From NCBI GenBank assembly GCA_910579655.1, contig CAJTVE010000048.1, forward strand, positions 1-24,930: 24,930 bases of DNA, in the 5' to 3' direction. The notes under the pieces were generated by a model that did not search any database, was not told the DNA's origin, and worked only from the letters and a program-made list of their open reading frames with translations. The DNA is from an uncultured Allobaculum sp. (lineage in GTDB: Bacteria > Bacillota_I > Bacilli_A > Erysipelotrichales > Erysipelotrichaceae). Made by a program: the position numbers and the translations under genes. Positions 1 through 6,592 of this stretch are shown piece by piece (within the stretch, counting starts at the first letter, position 1; each line of letters opens with the position of its first letter).

Positions 1-2
1 TA

Positions 3-488
3 GAATTTGAAATCCTCCTTGGACGAACAAGGTGGATAAACCTTAACTTAGTGACATTGCTTAAATGTGCTGGATTTAATATGCTTATTACATCTGAATA
101 CGAAGTTGATGATATGAAGATTTACCAAACCTATCATGAATTATGGCATATAGAGGAAACATTCAGGACACTAAAATCGTTTTTAGATGCACGTCCAGTG
201 TACTTACAGAATTACGATAGAATCAAAGGACACTTTTTAGTCTGCTATCTCAGCGTGGTGCTCGAACGGATTTTTCAGTTCAAGGTATTAAAAAATAAAT
301 TCGGAAGTGAAAAAGTATACAACTTTATTCGTGGGTTAAAGGTTCTTCCAACGGGCACTTTATCATTTACAAATATAAGTACAAAATCTGAAATCAATGA
401 TTACCTATCTAAAACATATGATTTACCACTTGGTAGGTATTACCTGAGCAAAACTCAAATACAAAAAATTATGGAGAAGCCTATCTGA
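3..488 (+). mobile_element. IS transposase, C-terminal part (IS4/IS1634-like), cut by window edge
   Basis: The reading frame is open to the left edge, so only the C-terminal ~161 residues are visible; the first in-window start-like codon (GTG at 51) is not the real start. The motif Y-x6-IEETFR-x2-K (sequence YHELWHIEETFRTLK) matches the block around the last acidic catalytic residue of DDE transposases of the IS4/IS1634 group, where the glutamate is followed six residues later by lysine. The end KTQIQKIMEKPI is a normal-looking C-terminus. The DNA is clearly AT-richer than the genes from 550 onward, as expected of an acquired element. The left half and both terminal repeats cannot be evaluated. 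Family assignment is from motif recall. Confidence 0.8.
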
Positions 489-497
489 GGTTTCTCC
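473..497 (+). terminator. Hairpin at the transposase stop codon
   Basis: GGAGAAGCCT (473-482) pairs with AGGTTTCTCC (488-497) over ten pairs, one of them G-U, with the five-base loop ATCTG. The TGA stop (486-488) lies at the loop/right-arm junction. No T-run follows, so it is a terminator-like or mRNA-stabilising hairpin, not a canonical Rho-independent terminator. Such structures near IS ends can block read-through. Confidence 0.45.
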
Positions 498-545
498 ACA
501 TTATTGAGTGCGATATTTAAAAATGTGACCCTGAAGTCAGGTTCC

Positions 546-785
546 ATGAAAATGAATAAAGTACTTGGCGCCGCTCTGACTGCTGCTATGATGTTTGCTT
601 TTGCAGGCTGCTCTTCTGATTCAACCGCTTCTTCCGCTTCTTCTACTGAAGTTGAAGAAGTAGAAGTGGTTGAAGAAGGCGTTGTCTCTTCCGAAGCCAA
701 AGATTCTCAGGCGGCTTCTTCTGAAGCTCAGTCCACTGCGGATACAACTGCTTCTTCTGCCACAACTGAATCTGCAGCTGAATAA
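546..785 (+). CDS. Small Ser/Ala/Glu-rich lipoprotein
   Basis: 79 residues. The N-terminus MKMNK plus a hydrophobic stretch ends in FAGC, a lipobox-like sequence with Cys22 as the lipidation site (Phe at -3 is less usual than Leu). The mature part is low complexity: runs of Ser, Ala, Thr and Glu with a short EEVEVVEE block, and no domain that I recognise. It is probably a membrane-anchored surface peptide or a shortened lipoprotein. No good ribosome site precedes either ATG (546 or 552); only AGG at 539-541. The IS end is about 50 bases upstream, so the original promoter and leader may have been displaced. A terminator follows at 825-860. Whether it is expressed is uncertain. Confidence 0.6.
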   Translation: MKMNKVLGAALTAAMMFAFAGCSSDSTASSASSTEVEEVEVVEEGVVSSEAKDSQAASSEAQSTADTTASSATTESAAE

Positions 786-824
786 TTTCCGGATTGAAAC
801 CACCGAAAAGCAAATCAATTTTTC

Positions 825-860
825 AGGCCCGATCTTTCTTTTGAAGGACTGGGCTTTTTT
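825..860 (+). terminator. Rho-independent terminator after the lipoprotein gene
   Basis: AGGCCCGATC (825-834) pairs with GGACTGGGCT on the right (847-856 region), with G-U pairs and one mismatch, and is followed by six T. It separates the lipoprotein gene from the pyrH promoter. Confidence 0.7.
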
Positions 861-946
861 GTTCTGGTGATCCATGGTGAAAGAATCGGCAGCGAAGGTA
901 AAAATTCAATCCTGAACAGGCGGAGCTGTATGAGCGTTTCTTTTTT

Positions 947-970
947 TTGAATGAGCGCTCATGTATAATA
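947..970 (+). promoter_or_regulatory. pyrH promoter with overlapping 12-bp palindrome
   Basis: A perfect -10 box TATAAT lies at 964-969, with start of transcription expected near 976. The -35 region is poor (T-tract 941-948). The perfect palindrome ATGAGCGCTCAT occupies 951-962, directly abutting the -10 box, and a half copy, ATGAGCG, lies at 930-936. A palindrome in the promoter spacer is the usual layout of a repressor operator (TetR-like dimers bind similar sequences); the regulator is unknown. Confidence 0.6.
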
Positions 971-998
971 GGTTGGAATGAAAAGGAACGATAAACCA

Positions 999-1706
999 AT
1001 GTATAAACGCGTTTTATTGAAGCTGAGCGGCGAAGCTCTGTCTTCAAAAGATTCCAATCTGGATCCAGCTATTTTGAAAGAACTGGCCCAGGAGTTAAAA
1101 AAAGTTCAAGAGACCGGTGTTGAACTGGCCATCGTTGTCGGCGGTGGAAACTTCATCCGCGGCAAACAGATTCAGGATATGGGCATGAACCGCGCTCAGG
1201 CTGACTATATGGGAATGCTGGGAACCGTCATCAATGCTCTGGCTGTACAGAACGCTCTGGAAAACGAAGGGGTCGATACCCGCGTGCAGACGGCTGTGAA
1301 AATGCAGGAAGTCGCTGAACCCTTCATTTTAAGAAGAGCGCTTCGTCATCTTGAAAAAGGCCGCGTGGTGATTTTTGGTGCCGGAACCGGACATCCATTC
1401 TTCTCAACCGATACCACAGCTGCTTTAAGAGCCAGTGAAATTGATGCCGATGTCATCCTGATGGCCAAAAACGGTGTTGATGGTGTCTATGATTCCGATC
1501 CGAAGAAAAATCCGGATGCCAAAAAGTTTGACCGCCTGACTTACCTGGATGTTCTGAACAAAGATCTGCAGGTCATGGATGCCACTGCCATTTCCATGTG
1601 CAAAGATAATGATATCGATCTTGTTGTATTCAATATGAACGAAAAGGGAAATATTGAAAAAGCAGTCAAAGGCGAAGTGGCTGGAACAACCATTTCCAAA
1701 GACTGA
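999..1706 (+). CDS. pyrH: UMP kinase
   Basis: Phosphorylates UMP to UDP with ATP in the cytosol; the bacterial enzyme is a hexamer of the amino acid kinase fold. Visible blocks are YKRVLLKLSGEAL at the N-terminus (phosphate-binding lysine), VVGGGNFIRG, GTGHPFFSTDTTAALRA, LMAKNGVDGVY and MDATAISMCKDND, all in family order. 235 residues from ATG 999, or 242 from ATG 978. I prefer 999: transcription should begin near 976, GGAA at 985-988 is a usable ribosome site with 10-base spacing, and M-YKR matches family starts. Followed by frr as in most Firmicutes, but rpsB and tsf, the usual upstream partners, are absent and replaced by the lipoprotein and IS. Confidence 0.96.
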   Translation: MYKRVLLKLSGEALSSKDSNLDPAILKELAQELKKVQETGVELAIVVGGGNFIRGKQIQDMGMNRAQADYMGMLGTVINALAVQNALENEGVDTRVQTAVKMQEVAEPFILRRALRHLEKGRVVIFGAGTGHPFFSTDTTAALRASEIDADVILMAKNGVDGVYDSDPKKNPDAKKFDRLTYLDVLNKDLQVMDATAISMCKDNDIDLVVFNMNEKGNIEKAVKGEVAGTTISKD

Positions 1707-1738
1707 GTCAAAAATCAAAGTTCCAAATCTGAACCCTG

Positions 1739-1764
1739 CAAAAGATTCTGTACAGACTCTTTTG
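1739..1764 (+). repeat. Inverted repeat in the pyrH-frr spacer
   Basis: CAAAAGA (1739-1745) and TCTTTTG (1758-1764) are perfectly complementary, and the centre TCTGTACAGA (1747-1756) is itself a palindrome. It can form one long hairpin with a single mismatch. It may be a processing or attenuation site that changes the pyrH:frr ratio; no T-run follows. Confidence 0.5.
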
Positions 1765-1796
1765 TCAAAATGAAACGATAAGTAAGGAGAATAATT

Positions 1797-2345
1797 ATGG
1801 CTAGCGAATATCTCGATAACGCTGAACTCGCAATGGAAGAAACCATTGAGAATTTTGAAAACAACTTAAAGACAATCCGTACCGGCCGGGCTTCGGCAAG
1901 CATGCTTGACCGGGTGAAAGTTGACTACTATGGGGAAATGACACCGGTTAACCAGATGGCAAAAATCTCTGTTCTCGAAGGAACCCAGCTGGTGGTTAAA
2001 CCTTATGATCGCTCCATGGTCAAACAAATCAACCATGCGATTGCTGCGGCAAACCTGGGCGTTACTCCACAGGCTGAAGCAGACTGCATCCGCATCAATG
2101 TTCCACCACTGACAACTGATCGTCGTAAACAGCTGGCAAAAGAAGCCAAGAAATATGCCGACGAAGCAAAAGTAAATCTGAGAAACATCCGTCGCAATAC
2201 CAACGACAAAATCAAAAAAGACAAAGAGATTCCGGAAGATACTTCCAAGGAATGGCTGGATTCCTGCCAGAAACTCACCGATAAATTTGTAAAGAAAGTG
2301 GATACGCTGGCTGCTAAAAAAGAAAACGACCTGATGGAAGGTTAA
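1797..2345 (+). CDS. frr: Ribosome recycling factor
   Basis: Splits post-termination 70S ribosomes together with EF-G. 182 residues, within the family norm of about 185. The sequence has the two-domain RRF pattern: N-terminal three-helix part with IRTGRAS, the beta domain from VDYYGEMTPVNQMA to INVPPLTTDRRKQL, and the C-terminal helix with NLRNIRRNTND and DKEIPED. A strong ribosome site, TAAGGAG, precedes ATG 1797. It lies 90 bases after pyrH, with a hairpin between them, and ends at a strong terminator, so pyrH-frr forms its own transcription unit apart from uppS. Confidence 0.97.
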   Translation: MASEYLDNAELAMEETIENFENNLKTIRTGRASASMLDRVKVDYYGEMTPVNQMAKISVLEGTQLVVKPYDRSMVKQINHAIAAANLGVTPQAEADCIRINVPPLTTDRRKQLAKEAKKYADEAKVNLRNIRRNTNDKIKKDKEIPEDTSKEWLDSCQKLTDKFVKKVDTLAAKKENDLMEG

Positions 2346-2350
2346 GCTCA

Positions 2351-2374
2351 AAAAGCCCGCATGGGCTTTTTTTT
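2351..2374 (+). terminator. Rho-independent terminator after frr
   Basis: AAAAGCCC (2351-2358), loop GCAT, GGGCTTTT (2363-2370), followed by further T to 2374. A perfect eight-pair stem that also reads well on the opposite strand. Confidence 0.9.
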
Positions 2375-2592
2375 AAGGATGTAAAGCTCAGTTTATGAAT
2401 GAGTTCATGATTTTTGGCTGGCTGAATGGAGTCTGAAGAGTGCAGCTGAGCTTTATATCCTTGAAACCAGAGATGTCTTTCAAGGAAAAGTGAAAAAAGA
2501 TCAATACAGAGATCCAGACCGGGCGCAGATTTACACGGTTTCGATCTTTGAATCAGACAGGTGGAAAGCTCCACCAATAGAAAGGGTAATCT
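2375..2592 (+). promoter_or_regulatory. Structured leader upstream of uppS
   Basis: This gene-free stretch is dense in complementary segments. AAGGATGTAAAGCTCAG (2375-2391) pairs with 2446-2462 over 17 positions (one G-U). CCTTGAAA (2459-2466) pairs perfectly with TTTCAAGG (2478-2485), sharing 2459-2462 with the long stem, so the two cannot form fully together. ATGAA/TTCAT (2395-2399/2404-2408) lies in the loop. GGTGGA/TCCACC (2560-2565/2570-2575) forms a tight hairpin just before the ribosome site at 2579-2586. I could not match it to a known riboswitch or T-box (no T-box TGGNACCGCG sequence), and no clear promoter is visible. Confidence 0.5.
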
Positions 2593-3297
2593 ATGGCAAA
2601 AATTCCGCAGACAATGGCCATCATCATGGATGGCAATGGGCGGTGGGCGAAAGCCCGGAATTTACCACGGACCATGGGGCACAAAAAAGGTGCTGACCGG
2701 GTCCGGGATGTCGCACTGGAAGCCAATCGCAAAGGCGTCCAGAAGCTGATTTTATATGCATTTTCAACCGAGAACTGGAAAAGACCAGAAGACGAAGTTT
2801 CCTACCTCTGCAAGCTTCCAGGGATGTTTTTTAACAAGTTTATCCAGGAGCTGATGGATAACAACATCCGTGTCACCTTTGCCGGTGAACTGGAAAAATT
2901 CCCGGAAAGTACGCAGGAAGTCATTATGAAGGCGATCAACCAGACCTCCATCAATACCGGCATGGAACTGTGCCTGGCCATTAACTATGGCGGCCAGCGG
3001 GAAATCCAGCTCGGGATCCAGAAATATGCTGCCCAGGTGGCAGCGGGGCTTCGCAAGAATGATTTATCGATTGATGAATTTTCCAGGTATCTGTTTGTTC
3101 CCGAACCGATTGACCTGATGATCCGTACGAGTGGGGAGACACGCATTTCCAACTTCCTGCTCTGGCAGCTGGCTTATGCAGAAATGATCTTTACGCCAAC
3201 ATCCTGGCCAGATTTTGATGAAGCAGCGCTGGACGAATGCCTTCAGGAATATGAACATCGCCATCGCCGGTATGGAGGTCTGGACGATGAAGACTAG
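2593..3297 (+). CDS. uppS: Undecaprenyl (isoprenyl) diphosphate synthase
   Basis: Cis-prenyltransferase that elongates farnesyl diphosphate with isopentenyl diphosphate to the C55 lipid carrier for cell wall synthesis. 234 residues. Family motifs are intact: MDGNGRWA with catalytic Asp13, FSTENWKRP at 57-65, LAINYGG, and RTSGETRISNFLLWQLAYAE from Arg178, then WPDF. ATG 2593 is supported by GAAAGGG seven bases upstream. It follows the frr terminator through a structured 218-base leader and overlaps cdsA by 11 bases, so uppS-cdsA are co-translated. UppS and CdsA both feed envelope biogenesis. Confidence 0.96.
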   Translation: MAKIPQTMAIIMDGNGRWAKARNLPRTMGHKKGADRVRDVALEANRKGVQKLILYAFSTENWKRPEDEVSYLCKLPGMFFNKFIQELMDNNIRVTFAGELEKFPESTQEVIMKAINQTSINTGMELCLAINYGGQREIQLGIQKYAAQVAAGLRKNDLSIDEFSRYLFVPEPIDLMIRTSGETRISNFLLWQLAYAEMIFTPTSWPDFDEAALDECLQEYEHRHRRYGGLDDED

Positions 3298-4063
3298 AAT
3301 CCTGACTTCGATTCTGATCATTCTGGTCGTTTTATTCCCGATTCTTTACGGTGGATGGCTGCTGGAAGCGTTAGGCGTTGCGATTGTTCTTTGCGGGACC
3401 TACGAATGGCTTCATGCCTTGCCAAATTATTCCAGATGGGGCATTCCGGTGCAGATGTTTGTGAGTGTGTTTCTTCTTTTTTTGCCGGTTGTCTGGATCC
3501 AGTTTCCAAACCTGGTCTTTCCATTCGTCGCTTTGGGGGTTGTGGTTGTGTGGTCCCTGCCGATTTTCTGCCCAAGCTTTGAAGAGCAGGATTGCTTTGC
3601 CGTGCTGGCCTTTATGCTGATTATTGGTCTGGCTTATCTGTGTATGCAGATTCTGATCTTCGTTGAACACCGTTACTTGTGGACGCTGTGCTTTGCCACG
3701 TATGGATCGGACACGGGAGCTTACTTCTCTGGCCGCTTCTTTGGCAAACATAAGATGATTGAACGCATCAGCCCCAAGAAAACCTGGGAAGGGTTTGTGG
3801 GCGGATGGATTTTTGGATTCCTGCTTTCATGGGGAATGAGCTTTGTGTATGGTACTTCGCTCAATCCAGCCCTCAACCTGGCTATCTGTATCCTGGCGCC
3901 GGTATTTGCGGAGCTGGGTGATCTTTGCTTTTCAACCTTTAAACGGACATACCAGATTAAGGACTTTTCCAACCTGCTGCCAGGCCATGGCGGTATTCTG
4001 GATCGAGTCGATTCCTTATTGATGAATTTCCTGTTGTTTGGTATTCTGTACTCTATCCTCTAG
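3287..4063 (+). CDS. cdsA: Phosphatidate cytidylyltransferase (CDP-diglyceride synthase)
   Basis: Converts phosphatidic acid and CTP to CDP-diacylglycerol, the precursor of phosphatidylglycerol and other phospholipids; integral membrane protein. 258 residues, mostly hydrophobic helices, with the CDP-alcohol/cytidylyltransferase signature near the C-terminus: S216-T-F-K-R ... K225-D ... P232-G-H-G-G-x-x-D239-R-x-D242. The start ATG 3287 is chosen because GGAGG (3274-3278) lies eight bases upstream and the product begins MKTRILTSILIIL, a first membrane helix. The start lies inside uppS, indicating translational coupling. dxr, which often follows cdsA, is absent here. Confidence 0.95.
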   Translation: MKTRILTSILIILVVLFPILYGGWLLEALGVAIVLCGTYEWLHALPNYSRWGIPVQMFVSVFLLFLPVVWIQFPNLVFPFVALGVVVVWSLPIFCPSFEEQDCFAVLAFMLIIGLAYLCMQILIFVEHRYLWTLCFATYGSDTGAYFSGRFFGKHKMIERISPKKTWEGFVGGWIFGFLLSWGMSFVYGTSLNPALNLAICILAPVFAELGDLCFSTFKRTYQIKDFSNLLPGHGGILDRVDSLLMNFLLFGILYSIL

Positions 4064-4079
4064 AAAGGAAAAAAACGCG

Positions 4080-5156
4080 ATGAATTTTGTGATTGGATTG
4101 TTAGCATTTATTCTGATGCTGGGAGTCATCATCATGATTCATGAAACGGGGCATTTTCTTGCCGCCAGAGCCTTTGGTGTCCATTGCCATGAATTCTCAT
4201 TTGGGATGGGTCCTCTTCTCTGGCAGCATCAGGGAAAGCATACGTTGTTTTCCATTCGAGCTTTCCCGATTGGCGGCTATGTCTCCATGGCCGGGGAAAC
4301 CTCCGATGATGAAGACGAAGAACCGGATTCGTGGCTGAAAAACGTTCCGGATGAAGAAAAACTGAATCATAAACCCGCCTGGCAGCAGATTATTATTATG
4401 GGTGCCGGCGTTGTCATGAACTTTTTGTTAGCATGGGCTTTGTTCAGCGGAATTTTCATGGCACGCGGTTATGTTACCCAGGAAGCTTTACCCATCGTCT
4501 ATGAAGTCCTTGACAATACCCCAGCGGCCAAGGCCGGCCTGAAATCGGGAGATACAATTGTCAAAGTCACTGCTGAGGACGGAAGCTCGCTTGAACCGAA
4601 AACGCAAAATGATGTTCTTGAGTTCATGCAGTACAACCATGGGCTGAGCACCTTTGAAATTGAACGGGGGGAAGAAACCTTCACCACCCAGATTCAGCCT
4701 GAATATGACGAAGAAAACCAGGTTTACTTACTTGGTTTTACATCACAGACCCGTGTCAAACAGATCAACTTTATTGAAGCCTGGCAGGAAGGATGGAACG
4801 AAATGGTTGCGGATACGCAGACGATCGTCCGCTCTTTAGGCCAGCTGATTACCGGCAAAGGCCTGGATTCACTCTCTGGCCCGATTGGAATTTATAAAGT
4901 GACTGACCAGGTTGTAAGCTATGGCTTCTTACCGTACTTATCCCTGTGTGCACTGATCTCTTTGAATATTGGATTCTTCAACCTTTTGCCAATTCCGGCA
5001 CTGGATGGCGGAAGAATTCTGATTACTCTGCTTGAGAAGATTTTCCGCCGGAAAATCCCGCTCAAAATCGTCCAGGGTGTCATTCTGGCCAGCTTTGTGG
5101 CTTTGTTTGGTCTGATGATCTTCTCGACTTACAACGACATCATGCGATTCTTCTAA
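4080..5156 (+). CDS. rseP: RIP (site-2) metalloprotease RseP/RasP
   Basis: Membrane-embedded zinc protease that cleaves transmembrane segments, for example anti-sigma factors and remnant signal peptides. 358 residues. The active site His21-Glu22-x-x-His25 (HETGH) sits in the first membrane helix, a PDZ domain occupies roughly 140-215 (AAKAGLKSGDTIVKV), and the second metal-binding motif ALDGG includes Asp309 in LLPIPALDGGRIL. ATG 4080 is preceded by AGAAAGGAAA; it lies 16 bases after the cdsA stop. Last gene of uppS-cdsA-rseP, with a UUCG-loop terminator right behind. Its actual substrates cannot be told from the sequence. Confidence 0.95.
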   Translation: MNFVIGLLAFILMLGVIIMIHETGHFLAARAFGVHCHEFSFGMGPLLWQHQGKHTLFSIRAFPIGGYVSMAGETSDDEDEEPDSWLKNVPDEEKLNHKPAWQQIIIMGAGVVMNFLLAWALFSGIFMARGYVTQEALPIVYEVLDNTPAAKAGLKSGDTIVKVTAEDGSSLEPKTQNDVLEFMQYNHGLSTFEIERGEETFTTQIQPEYDEENQVYLLGFTSQTRVKQINFIEAWQEGWNEMVADTQTIVRSLGQLITGKGLDSLSGPIGIYKVTDQVVSYGFLPYLSLCALISLNIGFFNLLPIPALDGGRILITLLEKIFRRKIPLKIVQGVILASFVALFGLMIFSTYNDIMRFF

Positions 5157-5171
5157 ACTCATGAATTAACG

Positions 5172-5194
5172 AACCGTCTTCGGACGGTTTTTTT
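5172..5194 (+). terminator. Rho-independent terminator after rseP
   Basis: AACCGTC (5172-5178), TTCG tetraloop, GACGGTT (5183-5189), then a T-run to 5194. A stable UUCG-capped hairpin. Confidence 0.93.
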
Positions 5195-5230
5195 ATACCG
5201 ATTTGATCGCCATCAATCATCACCGCCAAA

Positions 5231-5255
5231 AGAAAACAGGCCGCCAGGCGGCCTG
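5231..5255 (-). terminator. Terminator of the minus-strand sseB-like gene
   Basis: CAGGCCGCC (5237-5245) and GGCGGCCTG (5247-5255) form a perfect inverted repeat. Read on the minus strand it is followed by TTTTCTTTT, giving a Rho-independent terminator about 100 bases beyond the stop at 5354. It faces the rseP terminator, so the two convergent units are separated. Confidence 0.8.
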
Positions 5256-5285
5256 CAAAGAGAAATTTGGAAAAAGAATTCAGAC

Positions 5286-5350
5286 GGTCGAAAAATCCTA
5301 ACAGTTGAAAGAATCCTGATGGTTGAAACAGATCTGGATGAAAGAATCAG
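5286..5350. repeat. Degenerate 18-base tandem repeat
   Basis: Three consecutive 18-base units start at 5286, 5304 and 5322 (second unit GTTGAAAGAATCCTGATG), followed by a partial unit from 5340. Units share a GTTGAAA/GAATCCTGATG-like pattern with substitutions. The array lies in the 3' untranslated part of the minus-strand gene, between its stop and terminator. Confidence 0.5.
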
Positions 5351-5353
5351 GAA

Positions 5354-6169
5354 TTAATGGATGACGCCAGAACTCTGGGCGTCTTGACGACGATAAAGCG
5401 GTTCAAATAGGGAAACCACATCCCTGGCCGCTTCATTATCGGCATACATCATGCCTGCTTCTTCTTCAGAAAGGGTCCGCAAAAAAGCGTCGAGCATCAG
5501 GGTATGCGTATCGTGGTGCTGGTCTTCGGGTTTTACATCCAGAATGACAAACCAGCGGTGATTTGTATCCGTGCGCAGCTGTCTGACAATCCAGAGTGCT
5601 TCGATTTCCGGATGGCGGATGGCTGCTTCAATCAACAGACGCTTTCCTTTCGGGCTGATCTCATTGATGCCCTGCTCAAAATGAGCGACAGTTCCAGGCT
5701 TGAAGGAATCTTCAACCGTCTTGATGGACCCGATATCAAAAGATTGAAGGAATTGTTCACGATTAAAGGCGATGGCATGGCCTTCAGGATTGATCAGCAG
5801 ATTATCGATTTTTGGCTGGCTTTTAACCAGTAAGTAAAGAGGTGGGAAAGTGACCTGAATGGCTGCCATTTTTTGGGAATCTGGGAATTTGGCCATTTCA
5901 TTGCGGTTGGTAAAAACAGGCAGAATGGTTCCGGCTTCGCTTTCAGTGTTAAAGAGCAGTAAAGGCAGTTTTTCAACGTGCCCCTGGCGGATCTGTTCTT
6001 CAACTTCCTGCCGCTTTTTGGCATTTTCAGGCCGCATTAAAGAGGGATGGATCAGTAAATAGAAAGTACCTTCTTTGATCAGCGTGATCAATCGCTGGGC
6101 ATTTTCAGGGGTTGAGTTCTTTTTAAAATTGGCGATGGCTCGCTCTAAAGTAATCGGGTGGGAATGCAT
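5354..6169 (-). CDS. SseB-family protein
   Basis: 271 residues, apparently soluble. The block LPLLLFNTESEAGTILPVFT followed by NRNEMAKF is typical of the SseB N-terminal domain (named after enhanced serine sensitivity in E. coli), and the second half, with ALWIVRQLRTDTNHRWFVIL near residue 200, resembles the SseB C-terminal domain, so both domains seem present. The biochemical role of the family is not established. Start ATG at 6169 on the minus strand is preceded by AAAGGAAG at a good distance. A cre-like operator lies about 20 bases upstream and a terminator about 100 bases downstream, so it appears monocistronic. The family assignment is from memory of the motif. Confidence 0.75.
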   Translation of the reverse strand: MHSHPITLERAIANFKKNSTPENAQRLITLIKEGTFYLLIHPSLMRPENAKKRQEVEEQIRQGHVEKLPLLLFNTESEAGTILPVFTNRNEMAKFPDSQKMAAIQVTFPPLYLLVKSQPKIDNLLINPEGHAIAFNREQFLQSFDIGSIKTVEDSFKPGTVAHFEQGINEISPKGKRLLIEAAIRHPEIEALWIVRQLRTDTNHRWFVILDVKPEDQHHDTHTLMLDAFLRTLSEEEAGMMYADNEAARDVVSLFEPLYRRQDAQSSGVIH

Positions 6170-6412
6170 AGAAACTTCCTTTCTAGAGTTAAAACGTTTT
6201 CATTGGCTCTGATGTCTATTTTGCCATTGTCGACAAGGTCTGTCACTCTTCCTAAAAGTAAAGCGACGAAAAAACAAAAGGCTCCCAAAATCGCTGAGGA
6301 TCGAACGTTCGATGATTTTGAAACAGGAATTCGGGACAGAATCCGGATCACCAGCTGAAAAAAGGCAAAGATCGAAGCAGCGAACGCACGTCTGTACAGG
6401 AATGCGCAGACA
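6170..6412. other. Spacer upstream of the SseB-like gene, no gene seen
   Basis: About 240 bases between the SseB-like start and the hemolysin III terminator. It holds the SseB ribosome site and the cre-like site. The only long open frame (minus strand, 121 codons) has a Ser/Phe/Leu/Arg-rich product with no family features and is not accepted as a gene. Confidence 0.5.
6189..6203 (-). promoter_or_regulatory. Candidate CcpA (cre) site upstream of the SseB-like gene
   Basis: On the minus strand ATGAAAACGTTTTAA fits the published cre consensus WTGAAARCGYTTTWNN at every constrained position I can check. It lies 20-34 bases before the ATG, inside the presumed 5' untranslated region, where cre sites usually repress by roadblock. 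Existence of CcpA in this organism is assumed. Confidence 0.4.
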
Positions 6413-6452
6413 GAAGAAAAGCCGCCTGATCGATGGAAGGTCGACAGGCGGC
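6413..6452 (-). terminator. Terminator of the hemolysin III-type gene
   Basis: GCCGCCTG (6421-6428) pairs with CAGGCGGC (6445-6452). On the minus strand the stem is followed by TTTTCTTCTG (6411-6420). It lies about 140 bases beyond the stop codon at 6593. Confidence 0.7.
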
Positions 6453-6592
6453 AGGCCAGAGAGGAAACAGTCTGGCTGGATGAAGTGGACAGGCAACTGG
6501 CAGGCAGCAAATATTGCAGGGAATAAATATGGATCAGAAATCCACTCCAATGATCATTGATGGCTCAAAAGATGGAATCAGCAGTTTGCTGA

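Noticed and set aside
2375..2592. T-box riboswitch before uppS
   Set aside because: No conserved T-box sequence or AGTA-type specifier loop, and no terminator before uppS.
2490..2696. 68-codon plus-strand open frame in the uppS leader
   Set aside because: Runs out of frame into uppS and lacks a ribosome site or family features.
6145..6510. 121-codon minus-strand open frame upstream of the SseB-like gene
   Set aside because: Overlaps the SseB start, crosses the HlyIII terminator hairpin, and has a low-complexity Ser/Leu/Phe product.
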